From positions 1 to 47,063 of the IMG/VR virus record IMGVR_UViG_3300033144_000536: DNA of 47,063 nucleotides. One strand, given 5' to 3'. Position 1 is the first letter of the stretch. Every line of letters starts with the position of its first letter. Positions 13,027 to 19,173 of this stretch are shown one piece after another. Source of the stretch: a virus. Below the pieces are notes generated by a model that saw nothing but the letters and a program-made list of their open reading frames with translations, was not told where the DNA came from and did not search any database. A program made the position numbers and the translations under genes.

Positions 13027-13785
13027 ATGTCTACAATAACAGCAATCACAGCAGCAAGCACAGCAGCGTCGGGAAGCTCAGAACCTAGATTTACTCAACT
13101 TACAGGAAGTAGGTCTGGAGGACTTATATCATCTCTTGGAAAGAGTTTGGGAGCTAATAATCAACAAGATGCTGGAACTGCAGAATCAGAATCAACTGAC
13201 CCAAGCTACTTGTCCGATGCTAACTCAGCTTATAATGACGCTTACTCTGCAATGATGGATAATCAAGGTCCAGGTGGAAGAGCAAACGCTCAGTCAGCTG
13301 GTTTAATGGATGCTTTTAATTCTGCTAAAAAAGCAAGGGACGCAGCCAGATTGAGATTTAAATCAGAAGAGGCAGGTATGTCTCCAGAGGAATACAGTCA
13401 AGATCAAGTGTCTCAGTACGGTGGAGGTTATGGAAGAAGATTAGGTATTGGTAATATGATGTCTCAATATGGTAACATTAGAAATGGTGTTAATGCAACT
13501 CAGAACCAATTAGTGTCAGACGCGCAGCAGTCTTATACGGATAATCCTAGTGAACAAGAAAGTGCTGTATCTAACCTAAGAAATCCTTTAGGGCAAGAAT
13601 TAGAACCAATGACAAACGCTGTAGGTTTTAAAAATAGCGCTATAACAAACGCTGGAAAAATGTTTGGTCAATCTTACGGAGGATTGTTTGCTGGTGCTGC
13701 TAAAAAATATAAAGGACCCGCGCACTGTAATGTAGACACAATGCATACTATGTATTGGAACGATATGAGAAAAAGAAATAAATAA
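13027..13785 (+). CDS. Putative virion protein with GAAK motif (252 aa)
   Basis: Low-complexity Ala/Ser/Gly-rich N-terminus (STITAITAASTAASGSS), then a helical middle (NSAYNDAYSAMMDNQG, FNSAKKARDAARLRFKSEEAGMS) and a C-terminal FAGAAKKYKG motif followed by a short Cys/His/Trp-containing tail. The same GAAK(K)YK motif occurs in three other genes up to 17057. The start is an ATG three bases after the upstream stop. Composition suggests a structural or internal virion protein. Not recognised. Confidence 0.55.
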   Translation: MSTITAITAASTAASGSSEPRFTQLTGSRSGGLISSLGKSLGANNQQDAGTAESESTDPSYLSDANSAYNDAYSAMMDNQGPGGRANAQSAGLMDAFNSAKKARDAARLRFKSEEAGMSPEEYSQDQVSQYGGGYGRRLGIGNMMSQYGNIRNGVNATQNQLVSDAQQSYTDNPSEQESAVSNLRNPLGQELEPMTNAVGFKNSAITNAGKMFGQSYGGLFAGAAKKYKGPAHCNVDTMHTMYWNDMRKRNK

Positions 13786-13800
13786 ACAAATAAAATAATT

Positions 13801-14028
13801 ATGGACCACAAAAAATACGATCCAGCAATGGAAAAATTAAAACCAGGAACAAAAGTTGGTGTAGTAGGTGAATCTCATATATGGGACGGGCCTTTAAATC
13901 AAGAAGGCAGAGTTCATGGTCAAGGAGCTAGTAATGGAATAACGGGTATGCAAATACTTAAAGCTCCAGTTAAATATAAAGGAATTAATCCAGTTCTTTG
14001 CGCACAAGGCAGAGTTGGAGAATTATAA
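13801..14028 (+). CDS. Hypothetical small protein (75 aa)
   Basis: A 75-residue protein with an N-terminal MDHKKYDPAMEKLKPG segment and Gly-rich turns (GVVGESHIWDGPLNQEG). The C-terminus has VKYKG, similar to the KYKG motif of neighbouring genes. The start lies after an A/T-rich leader 15 bp behind the preceding stop. Probably a small virion-associated protein, but there is no firm family. Confidence 0.55.
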   Translation: MDHKKYDPAMEKLKPGTKVGVVGESHIWDGPLNQEGRVHGQGASNGITGMQILKAPVKYKGINPVLCAQGRVGEL

Positions 14029-14039
14029 AAAACAAAAAA

Positions 14040-14525
14040 ATGAGTACATACAATTCATCGGTAAGTGTTATCCTCAGCGACACTATTAATATACCTCAAC
14101 CTGGGGTTATAGCTAGTGGCACAAACACAGGAGCTACAAATCAATTAATTGATAATGGTAGTGATTTTTTACCAGCAGTAACTAACGCGTTAGGATATGT
14201 TATATCTGGAGGAGACGTAGTATACACTAATGGTGAAATATTTACCGTGGTAAGTGTGGACGACTCAAATACAATAACGTTAAGCGGTAGCCCTGCTCAA
14301 GTTGGTACATATCAAATATATAAAAGTAACGCTGCTAATATTAGTGATGGTTATTCTTTGTATTTTGGAACAACAGGTGATGTTGTTGTTGAAGACGTTT
14401 CTGGTAATCAAGTTACTTTGAGTAACGTGCCTGCTGGAAAAGTTATAGACTTACAAATAGTAAAAGTGTTATCAACTGGATCAACCGCCTTAACTGATAT
14501 AGTAGCTTTAGAAAAAGTAGATTAA
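14040..14525 (+). CDS. Spike-base / decoration-like protein (161 aa)
   Basis: The chosen start, MSTYNSSVSV at 14040, follows the A-rich leader AAAACAAAAAAATG; an upstream in-frame ATG would overlap the preceding gene and gives an unlikely basic extension. The C-terminal half (GYSLYFGTTGDVVVEDV, then VTLSNVPAGKVIDLQIV and STALTDIVAL) matches a widespread phage beta-domain seen in spike-base and head-decoration proteins. The N-terminal half (residues 15-90) is another beta domain. It probably sits on the capsid surface as decoration or a spike base. Confidence 0.6.
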   Translation: MSTYNSSVSVILSDTINIPQPGVIASGTNTGATNQLIDNGSDFLPAVTNALGYVISGGDVVYTNGEIFTVVSVDDSNTITLSGSPAQVGTYQIYKSNAANISDGYSLYFGTTGDVVVEDVSGNQVTLSNVPAGKVIDLQIVKVLSTGSTALTDIVALEKVD

Positions 14526-14527
14526 TT

Positions 14528-14731
14528 ATGGGAAACATGTTAATGAATAGGTTAGGTGCTGCAAAAGCTGGTAAAGGTTGCGCAGAATCAGAAGGTGGAA
14601 GTGGTTGTGTTGTAAAGCGCGGCGATAAATACGTTATTTTAAACAATAAAAAAGGTGGTGTTTGGAAATCAGGTTTTTCTTCAGCCGAAGAAGCTAAGAA
14701 AATGCTTTCTGCATATCATGCAAATTCATAA
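14528..14731 (+). CDS. Small protein with GAAK motif (67 aa)
   Basis: Begins MGNMLMNRLGAAKAGKG, then a Gly/Ser linker (CAESEGGSGC) and a domain with KRGDKYVILNNKKGGVW and FSSAEEAKKMLSAYHA. The second part resembles small beta-beta-alpha domains of DUF2188 or double-strand RNA-binding type, in which the residues before AEEA contact a partner; this is uncertain. It lies two bases behind the spike-like gene and two before the His-rich gene, so all three are coupled. Confidence 0.6.
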   Translation: MGNMLMNRLGAAKAGKGCAESEGGSGCVVKRGDKYVILNNKKGGVWKSGFSSAEEAKKMLSAYHANS

Positions 14732-14733
14732 TT

Positions 14734-15084
14734 ATGGGATACAATTATAAAGGACATTACGGTCATTACAGCGGAAATGCTAAACATTCAAAACATCACA
14801 TGGTTAATTCATGGGAAGAAGAAGATGTAGCAAGAGGTAGAAAAGAAATGGCAGAAGGCCACAAAGGACACGCTGAGGCTTTGTTTGACGATGCTCATGG
14901 TAGTTACAATTACGATGGTCATAATTCCACTGGTGCTGAACATCATGGAGCTGCTAAGACAGTTAGTTGGAAATATGGAGATGCTACATACTCAGGTGAA
15001 TTAATACCTAGCAAAGAAACATCTACACATAGATACGCTAGAACACATAACGGTAAAATAAAATCCTTACCGAAGAATAAATAA
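14734..15084 (+). CDS. His-rich small virion-type protein (116 aa)
   Basis: Strikingly rich in His, Gly and Tyr, especially at the N-terminus (YKGHYGHYSGNAKHSKHH) and in the middle (EGHKGHAEALFDDAHGSY, EHHGAAK). A GAAK motif occurs at about residue 70, then a beta-like segment (WKYGDATYSGELIP) and a basic tail. The His clusters could bind metal ions. The composition is like that of the 327-aa gene at 16074, which also has His/Gly runs and GAAK motifs. Function unknown, probably structural. Confidence 0.6.
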   Translation: MGYNYKGHYGHYSGNAKHSKHHMVNSWEEEDVARGRKEMAEGHKGHAEALFDDAHGSYNYDGHNSTGAEHHGAAKTVSWKYGDATYSGELIPSKETSTHRYARTHNGKIKSLPKNK

Positions 15085-15152
15085 ACAGAGTAAACTGATA
15101 AATCAAAAAAAAACAACCAAACCAGGCTTAACAGCCACAAAACAAAAAACAA

Positions 15153-15542
15153 ATGTCAAAATTTTTAAAATTCAACATTGTTAACTCGGGAGCTTTAGAT
15201 ACTCAAGGAACTCAATTAGTTAACGTAGATCAAATTCAAAGCGTAGGGTACGTTGCTGGAACAGGAGTATTATCAATTGTTCTAGACGGCGCAGTAGGTA
15301 CAGATGTTGCATCTTATTCAGGTAGAGTAATAAACATTACCGTAACAACAACTAAAGATGGTACTGCTGGTGTTCCAACAATCACAAATGGATCTAAGTC
15401 ACCACAAAAAGCTGTATACGCAGCGTTAACTGCTAATCCAGGAGGCGTACAATCAACAGTTCAATTAGGACTTGATGAAGCGGGAACTCCATTGCAAATG
15501 TATTTTTCTGACTTTGCAATAGCAACTGAAGTAATAGCGTAA
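15153..15542 (+). CDS. Putative head decoration / minor structural protein (129 aa)
   Basis: An all-beta protein of 129 residues (KFLKFNIVNSGALDTQG, NVDQIQSVGYVAGTGVLSI) with an NITVTTTKDGTAG hairpin and a helix (KSPQKAVYAALTANPGG) before two final strands. Similar small proteins are common beside structural genes in marine phages and are thought to be virion components. The preceding gap (15085-15152) is A-rich with a weak GGCT/AGCC hairpin. Confidence 0.5.
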   Translation: MSKFLKFNIVNSGALDTQGTQLVNVDQIQSVGYVAGTGVLSIVLDGAVGTDVASYSGRVINITVTTTKDGTAGVPTITNGSKSPQKAVYAALTANPGGVQSTVQLGLDEAGTPLQMYFSDFAIATEVIA

Positions 15543-15704
15543 ATGGAATCCAAAGGATTAGGCGATAGCATTGCTAAATTCACTAACAAAACAGGTATTA
15601 AGACCGTTGTAGATAAAATATCAGACGGTCTTAACATACCTTGTGGTTGTGATAAAAGACAATCATGGTTTAATAAAAAATTTCCTTACAATAATGGCAT
15701 TTAA
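15543..15704 (+). CDS. Small conserved CGCDKR-motif phage protein (53 aa)
   Basis: A 53-codon frame starting ATG one base after the previous stop. It contains GLGDSIAKFTNKTGI and the motif CGCDKR followed by WFNKKFPY, an arrangement I recognise as a recurrent small protein of Bacteroidetes phages (helix, then C-x-C, then FPY) whose function is not known. It overlaps the following metallopeptidase-like gene by 11 nt. Confidence 0.6.
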   Translation: MESKGLGDSIAKFTNKTGIKTVVDKISDGLNIPCGCDKRQSWFNKKFPYNNGI

Positions 15705-16074
15705 AATAAACCCTCCATTTGACCTTAGATATATGAGAACAAATATGTTTGAGAGAGACATGGGTGATGATCCTGTTTATGCAAGAACACCTAAAAATGG
15801 AGTTATTATTTTAAACGAAGATTCCATAGTTGATGATCCTGTAGAGCTAGCTAAAACAAAAGAGCATGAATTAGTACACGTGCAACAATATTTAGACGAA
15901 GCTAGAAACCCAGGAACTGGATTAAACTATGAGGTTGACGGCGCTGGAAAAGGCAAGGTTAATTATTTAGGAAAAGAATATGATTACTCGGTAATGCAGG
16001 CCGGTAAAGGTCCTTGGGAAAAAGACGCTCAATTAGCAGAAAAAAAATTAATGCAAAAAAACAAACAAACGTAA
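15694..16074 (+). CDS. Mini HExxH metallopeptidase-like protein (126 aa)
   Basis: The start at 15694 (MAFKINPPFDLRYM) is preferred over an upstream in-frame codon because it keeps overlap with the CGCDKR gene to 11 nt. His58-Glu59-Leu-Val-His62 is a zincin active-site motif, followed by VQQ as in DUF4157-type proteins. A downstream PWEKDAQLAE segment (about residues 107-116) could give the third ligand. It may be a late protease acting on virion or cell-wall substrates, or a pseudo-protease. Its stop overlaps the next start (TAATG). Confidence 0.6.
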   Translation: MAFKINPPFDLRYMRTNMFERDMGDDPVYARTPKNGVIILNEDSIVDDPVELAKTKEHELVHVQQYLDEARNPGTGLNYEVDGAGKGKVNYLGKEYDYSVMQAGKGPWEKDAQLAEKKLMQKNKQT

Positions 16075-17057
16075 TGGATAAAAAAATGAAAACAAATCAA
16101 GACGGTGGTGGCGAAAGTTCAACAGCCCCTGCTAACGAATTAAAAGCAAACCAAAAAGGCGCTGCTAAATATAAGCATGGCGCAGCAGACGGTCACATGA
16201 AAGGTGAAAAAAAAGGTGCAGCTAAATACAAAGGTGCTCATGATTATGATACATCTAAAGGTTCTCACGATCACCCACATGGTGCTGCAAAAATGGGTTA
16301 CTCTCAATCTTTTGGAGCTGCAAGAATGAATGGTTATGCTAAAGGAGCTGCGAAAGTAGCTAGTGTAATGAGTTTTGGAGCTTCTAAGTACATGAAACAT
16401 GGGGCAGCTGACGCAGGACACGGTGGACCAGAAGGTCACGATCACCCATCAATGACAATAACCTCTAGAGATACTAGCGGTGGTGGAAGTTCTTCTTCTC
16501 GCTCAAACACCACTGGAGGCGGAAGTTCTAGCTCTACGCAATCAACAGATAATTTAGCTAAATACCAAGCAGGTTTAAAAGATTTAGGCCCTGATTTTAA
16601 ACCCACCCAAGCGCAAACAGACGCGGCAAACGCTAGAGTTGCAGAGTTGAAAAAGAAAGACGCGGATGCTGCTGCAGCTAATGCCGCAAATGTAACATCG
16701 TCTAGTAGTTCATCTGACAATACTAACGCTGGTAGTAGTACAACTACTTCTAAGACAACTACATCACCAAACTCGATGGCTGAGACACTTCTTCAATCTA
16801 GTATTGGAGATGAAAATAGATCACAGAGATTTAATTTTGATAGAGACGAGGCTAATATTACAGCCGCTAATGATTCTATTAATGCTAGAAATAAAGCGTT
16901 AGATAGATTGCCTAGACATAGACAATTTACGCCACAAGGACAGAATTACGCAGGTAGAGCTGGATCTGTAGCGGCTGCACAATCTAGACGTGATAGCGGT
17001 CTTTTCAGTAGAGAAGAGGTTACTAATATGTTTAGAAGTGGTCAAAATAAACAATAA
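16074..17057 (+). CDS. Repeat-rich protein with multiple GAAK motifs (327 aa)
   Basis: The start at 16074 overlaps the previous stop by one base. Residues 25-130 hold at least four GAAK copies and close variants (GAAR, GASKY, HGAAD), spaced with Lys/Gly/His-rich linkers. Residues 130-240 are Ser/Gly/Thr/Ala low complexity. The C-terminal third is charged and helical (AKYQAGLKDLGPDF, NRSQRFNFDRDEAN). Such composition suggests an extended internal or matrix-like virion protein. Not recognised. Confidence 0.55.
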   Translation: MDKKMKTNQDGGGESSTAPANELKANQKGAAKYKHGAADGHMKGEKKGAAKYKGAHDYDTSKGSHDHPHGAAKMGYSQSFGAARMNGYAKGAAKVASVMSFGASKYMKHGAADAGHGGPEGHDHPSMTITSRDTSGGGSSSSRSNTTGGGSSSSTQSTDNLAKYQAGLKDLGPDFKPTQAQTDAANARVAELKKKDADAAAANAANVTSSSSSSDNTNAGSSTTTSKTTTSPNSMAETLLQSSIGDENRSQRFNFDRDEANITAANDSINARNKALDRLPRHRQFTPQGQNYAGRAGSVAAAQSRRDSGLFSREEVTNMFRSGQNKQ

Positions 17058-17063
17058 TAGATT

Positions 17064-17465
17064 TTGAAAAAAATAATTCAATGGCTTACAGGTGGCGTCA
17101 TCAAGGAAGTTGGTGACGTCATTGATAAGCTTACAACCACGAAAGAAGAAAAGCTGTTAATTAAAAAGCAAATCCAAGAAATCATGGATAAAGCTAATGC
17201 TGAGGCAGAGAGTCAAATAACAAGGCGTTGGGAAAGCGATATGAGATCAGATTCTTGGCTTTCTAAAAACACACGACCTATGGCTTTAATATTTTTATCT
17301 ATTATGGCTATAGCTTTTATATGGGTTGATAGTCATCATGAAATATCTTTTACCGTAGAACAAGAGTGGATTGGATTATTAAAGCAGTTACTTACAACTG
17401 TTTATATAGCTTATTTTGGATCACGAGGCGTGGAAAAATTCAAATCTATAAGTAATAATAAATAG
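17064..17465 (+). CDS. Holin-like membrane protein (133 aa)
   Basis: A TTG start is the only codon giving the full N-terminus (KKIIQWLTGGVIKEVGDVI, amphipathic). A charged helical region is followed by a RRWESDMRSDSWLSKNTRP segment and two membrane helices at about residues 73-90 (ALIFLSIMAIAF) and 104-122. The SDSWLSKNTRP junction and layout match the 3TM holin family of phages and gene-transfer agents. It presumably permeabilises the inner membrane to time lysis. No endolysin gene of usual type is seen nearby in this window. Confidence 0.7.
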   Translation: MKKIIQWLTGGVIKEVGDVIDKLTTTKEEKLLIKKQIQEIMDKANAEAESQITRRWESDMRSDSWLSKNTRPMALIFLSIMAIAFIWVDSHHEISFTVEQEWIGLLKQLLTTVYIAYFGSRGVEKFKSISNNK

Positions 17466-17501
17466 TAAGAGTATTAATTAAATTAAATAAAATCTAATAA
17501 A

Positions 17502-17843
17502 ATGAAAAAACTAATATTATCATTATGTTTATTCTGTTCTATTCTAATGTATTCACAAGATAGAAAAGAATTTGCTGGAGTATGGCAAGACATCAATAAC
17601 GAAGAAACTGTTTTAGTTGTGTATCACGACAAAATTATTAAATCTTTAAAATTTTGGAACTTTAAATTAGGTGACAAGTTTAACATTAAAGAAAGTTTTT
17701 TATATGAAAAAAACGGTTTAGTTCAAACAGAGTATGAAGACAATATTAATAATGTCAAATTTATTACCGAGTACAGATTAGAAGATAATATATTAACAAA
17801 AGAAGCAAATGGTATGCTTCAACAATTCACTAAATTAAATTAA
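17502..17843 (+). CDS. Secreted periplasmic-type protein (113 aa)
   Basis: Residues 1-19 (KKLILSLCLFCSILMYSQ) are a signal peptide with the Ser-Gln ending typical of flavobacterial exported proteins. The mature part is about 95 residues, beta-rich with alternating strands (FAGVWQDINNEETVLVVYHD), similar in layout to small lipocalin-like proteins. It lies 36 nt behind the holin gene. A phage-encoded exported protein may affect the envelope, for example lysis support or superinfection exclusion; this is inference. Confidence 0.6.
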   Translation: MKKLILSLCLFCSILMYSQDRKEFAGVWQDINNEETVLVVYHDKIIKSLKFWNFKLGDKFNIKESFLYEKNGLVQTEYEDNINNVKFITEYRLEDNILTKEANGMLQQFTKLN

Positions 17844-17848
17844 ATAAA

Positions 17849-18121
17849 ATGGCAGAAAGCTTTAAAATTACAGAAGAAGAGTTAAAAGTTGTTCAAGAAC
17901 AACAAGTCAATTATCAAAAAATAATAGAGCAATTAGGTTTGTCTGACGTGAGAAAGCACACGCTTTTATCTCAATTAGATGTACTACTCCCTAAAATAGA
18001 AGAAAACAAACAAGCTCTTGAAGAGAAATACGGCTCTATTAATATAAACATACAAACAGGCGAATACACTGAAATAGAGAAAGATGATGGTGAAACAGCT
18101 GTTGTTAAAGCTGAAGACTAA
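17849..18121 (+). CDS. Small coiled-coil phage protein (90 aa)
   Basis: An acidic, helical protein with a long heptad-type region (ITEEELKVVQEQQVNYQKIIEQLG, then LLPKIEENKQALEEKYGS) ending in a short beta/acidic tail (NINIQTGEYTEIEKDD). Proteins of this kind are frequent just before the packaging genes of marine phages. No biochemical role is known to me. Its stop overlaps the next start. Confidence 0.6.
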   Translation: MAESFKITEEELKVVQEQQVNYQKIIEQLGLSDVRKHTLLSQLDVLLPKIEENKQALEEKYGSININIQTGEYTEIEKDDGETAVVKAED

Positions 18122-18348
18122 TGACTAACGTAATAAGAAAAATCAGTATAGGTACTGATTATAAAAGCGATGCTATGCACTACTCTGTTGGACAAAGTGT
18201 CTATGGTGGTCATGAAATTGCCTATATAACTCAAGACCAAAAAGATAATTCTTATAATATTCACATAAAGAAAAACAATGAGGTATTGCCATGGAAGAAA
18301 TTTAATTCTAACATGGCTATATCCATTGAGTACGATTTAGAGTATTAA
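18121..18348 (+). CDS. Small conserved phage protein (75 aa)
   Basis: Begins TNVIRKISIGTDYKSDAMHY, with GQSVYGGHEIAYI and a beta-rich rest. The opening motif (I-R-K-I-S-I-G, then Y-K, then MHY-VGQ) is one I have seen in other marine phage genomes beside packaging genes, always without known function. Single-base overlaps link it to both neighbours. Confidence 0.6.
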   Translation: MTNVIRKISIGTDYKSDAMHYSVGQSVYGGHEIAYITQDQKDNSYNIHIKKNNEVLPWKKFNSNMAISIEYDLEY

Positions 18349-18953
18349 TGAAAAGCTTATATGATTTCATAGTAAAACCTCTAGGAAATACTTATGAAAA
18401 TAAAAAAACAATAGGTGACAAAGAACTTATATTAAATACTAAAATTGAAAGTTTTAAATTCGTAAATAATGTAGCGGAGGTTATTGAAACTCCAGCTGCT
18501 TATGAAACTATTATAAAAAAAGGCGATTTAATATTAATACACCATAATGTTTTTAGAACTTTTTATAGTATGCAAGGTGTAAAGAAAAAATCAAGATCTT
18601 ATTTTAAAGATGATCTGTTTTTTTGTGCTCTTGATCAAATATACTTATGTAAGAATAAGAGCAAATGGAAAGCTGTAAACAATAGATGTTTTGTTAAACC
18701 TTTAAAATCTAAAGACAAATTAACAACAAATAAAGAACAGCACCTGATTGGTATACTTAAAATAGGTAATAGTTCCTTAGAAGCGCTAGGAATAAACGAG
18801 GGAGACTGTGTTGGTTATACTCCTTATGGGGAATATGATTTTAATGTAGAAAACGAGCGTTTATATTGTATGAAATCTAATGATATTGTAATTAAATATG
18901 GAAATAAAGAAAACCAAGAAGAGTATAATCCAAGCTGGGCAAATAGCGGTTGA
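18348..18953 (+). CDS. Tandem GroES-like beta-barrel protein (201 aa)
   Basis: Two successive halves each read like a Cpn10 barrel. Half 1 (about 1-105) has LYDFIVKPLGNTYEN, a loop region, then IKKGDLILIHHNVF. Half 2 (about 110-187) has NRCFVKPLKSKDKL, GILKIGNSSLEALGI, NEGDCVGYTPYGEY and a terminal strand (CMKSNDIVIKY), parallel to the GroES end motif of a Ser-Asp dipeptide followed by a beta strand. It is not a standard GroES: it is twice the size and lacks an obvious IVL-type mobile loop. It could be a second co-chaperonin or a barrel protein reused for another task in packaging. It overlaps the next gene by 56 bp. Confidence 0.45.
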   Translation: MKSLYDFIVKPLGNTYENKKTIGDKELILNTKIESFKFVNNVAEVIETPAAYETIIKKGDLILIHHNVFRTFYSMQGVKKKSRSYFKDDLFFCALDQIYLCKNKSKWKAVNNRCFVKPLKSKDKLTTNKEQHLIGILKIGNSSLEALGINEGDCVGYTPYGEYDFNVENERLYCMKSNDIVIKYGNKENQEEYNPSWANSG

Positions 18954-19173
18954 AGAACTAATAAAGGTCGCTAAAGAGCCCATTATAGATTTTGGCCCTG
19001 ACATTTCAGCAGATAGACTTAAAAATGCTGCAGCTACTAAAAAGTTAGCTATATTTGATGCTTTTGAGATATTACAAAGAATACAAGAAGAAGAAAATAT
19101 TATAAACGAAAAACCAAAAGAAGTTAAAGAAGAAAAAGCTTTTAAGGGTTTTGCAGAAGGAAGATCTAAGTAA
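18898..19173 (+). CDS. Terminase small subunit-like protein (91 aa)
   Basis: A small, helical, Lys/Glu-rich protein located directly before the terminase large subunit, with a one-base overlap of stop and start. Landmarks are KKSIIQAGQIAVEELI and ADRLKNAAATKKLAIFDAFEIL, a conserved stretch in this position in marine phages. By position and size it is the best candidate for the DNA-recognition subunit, but no helix-turn-helix can be firmly drawn. Confidence 0.5.
   Translation: MEIKKTKKSIIQAGQIAVEELIKVAKEPIIDFGPDISADRLKNAAATKKLAIFDAFEILQRIQEEENIINEKPKEVKEEKAFKGFAEGRSK

Noticed and set aside
15643-15693. Longer start for the HExxH gene
   Set aside because: It would lie well inside the CGCDKR gene and adds a segment unlike the family start; ATG 15694 has better context.
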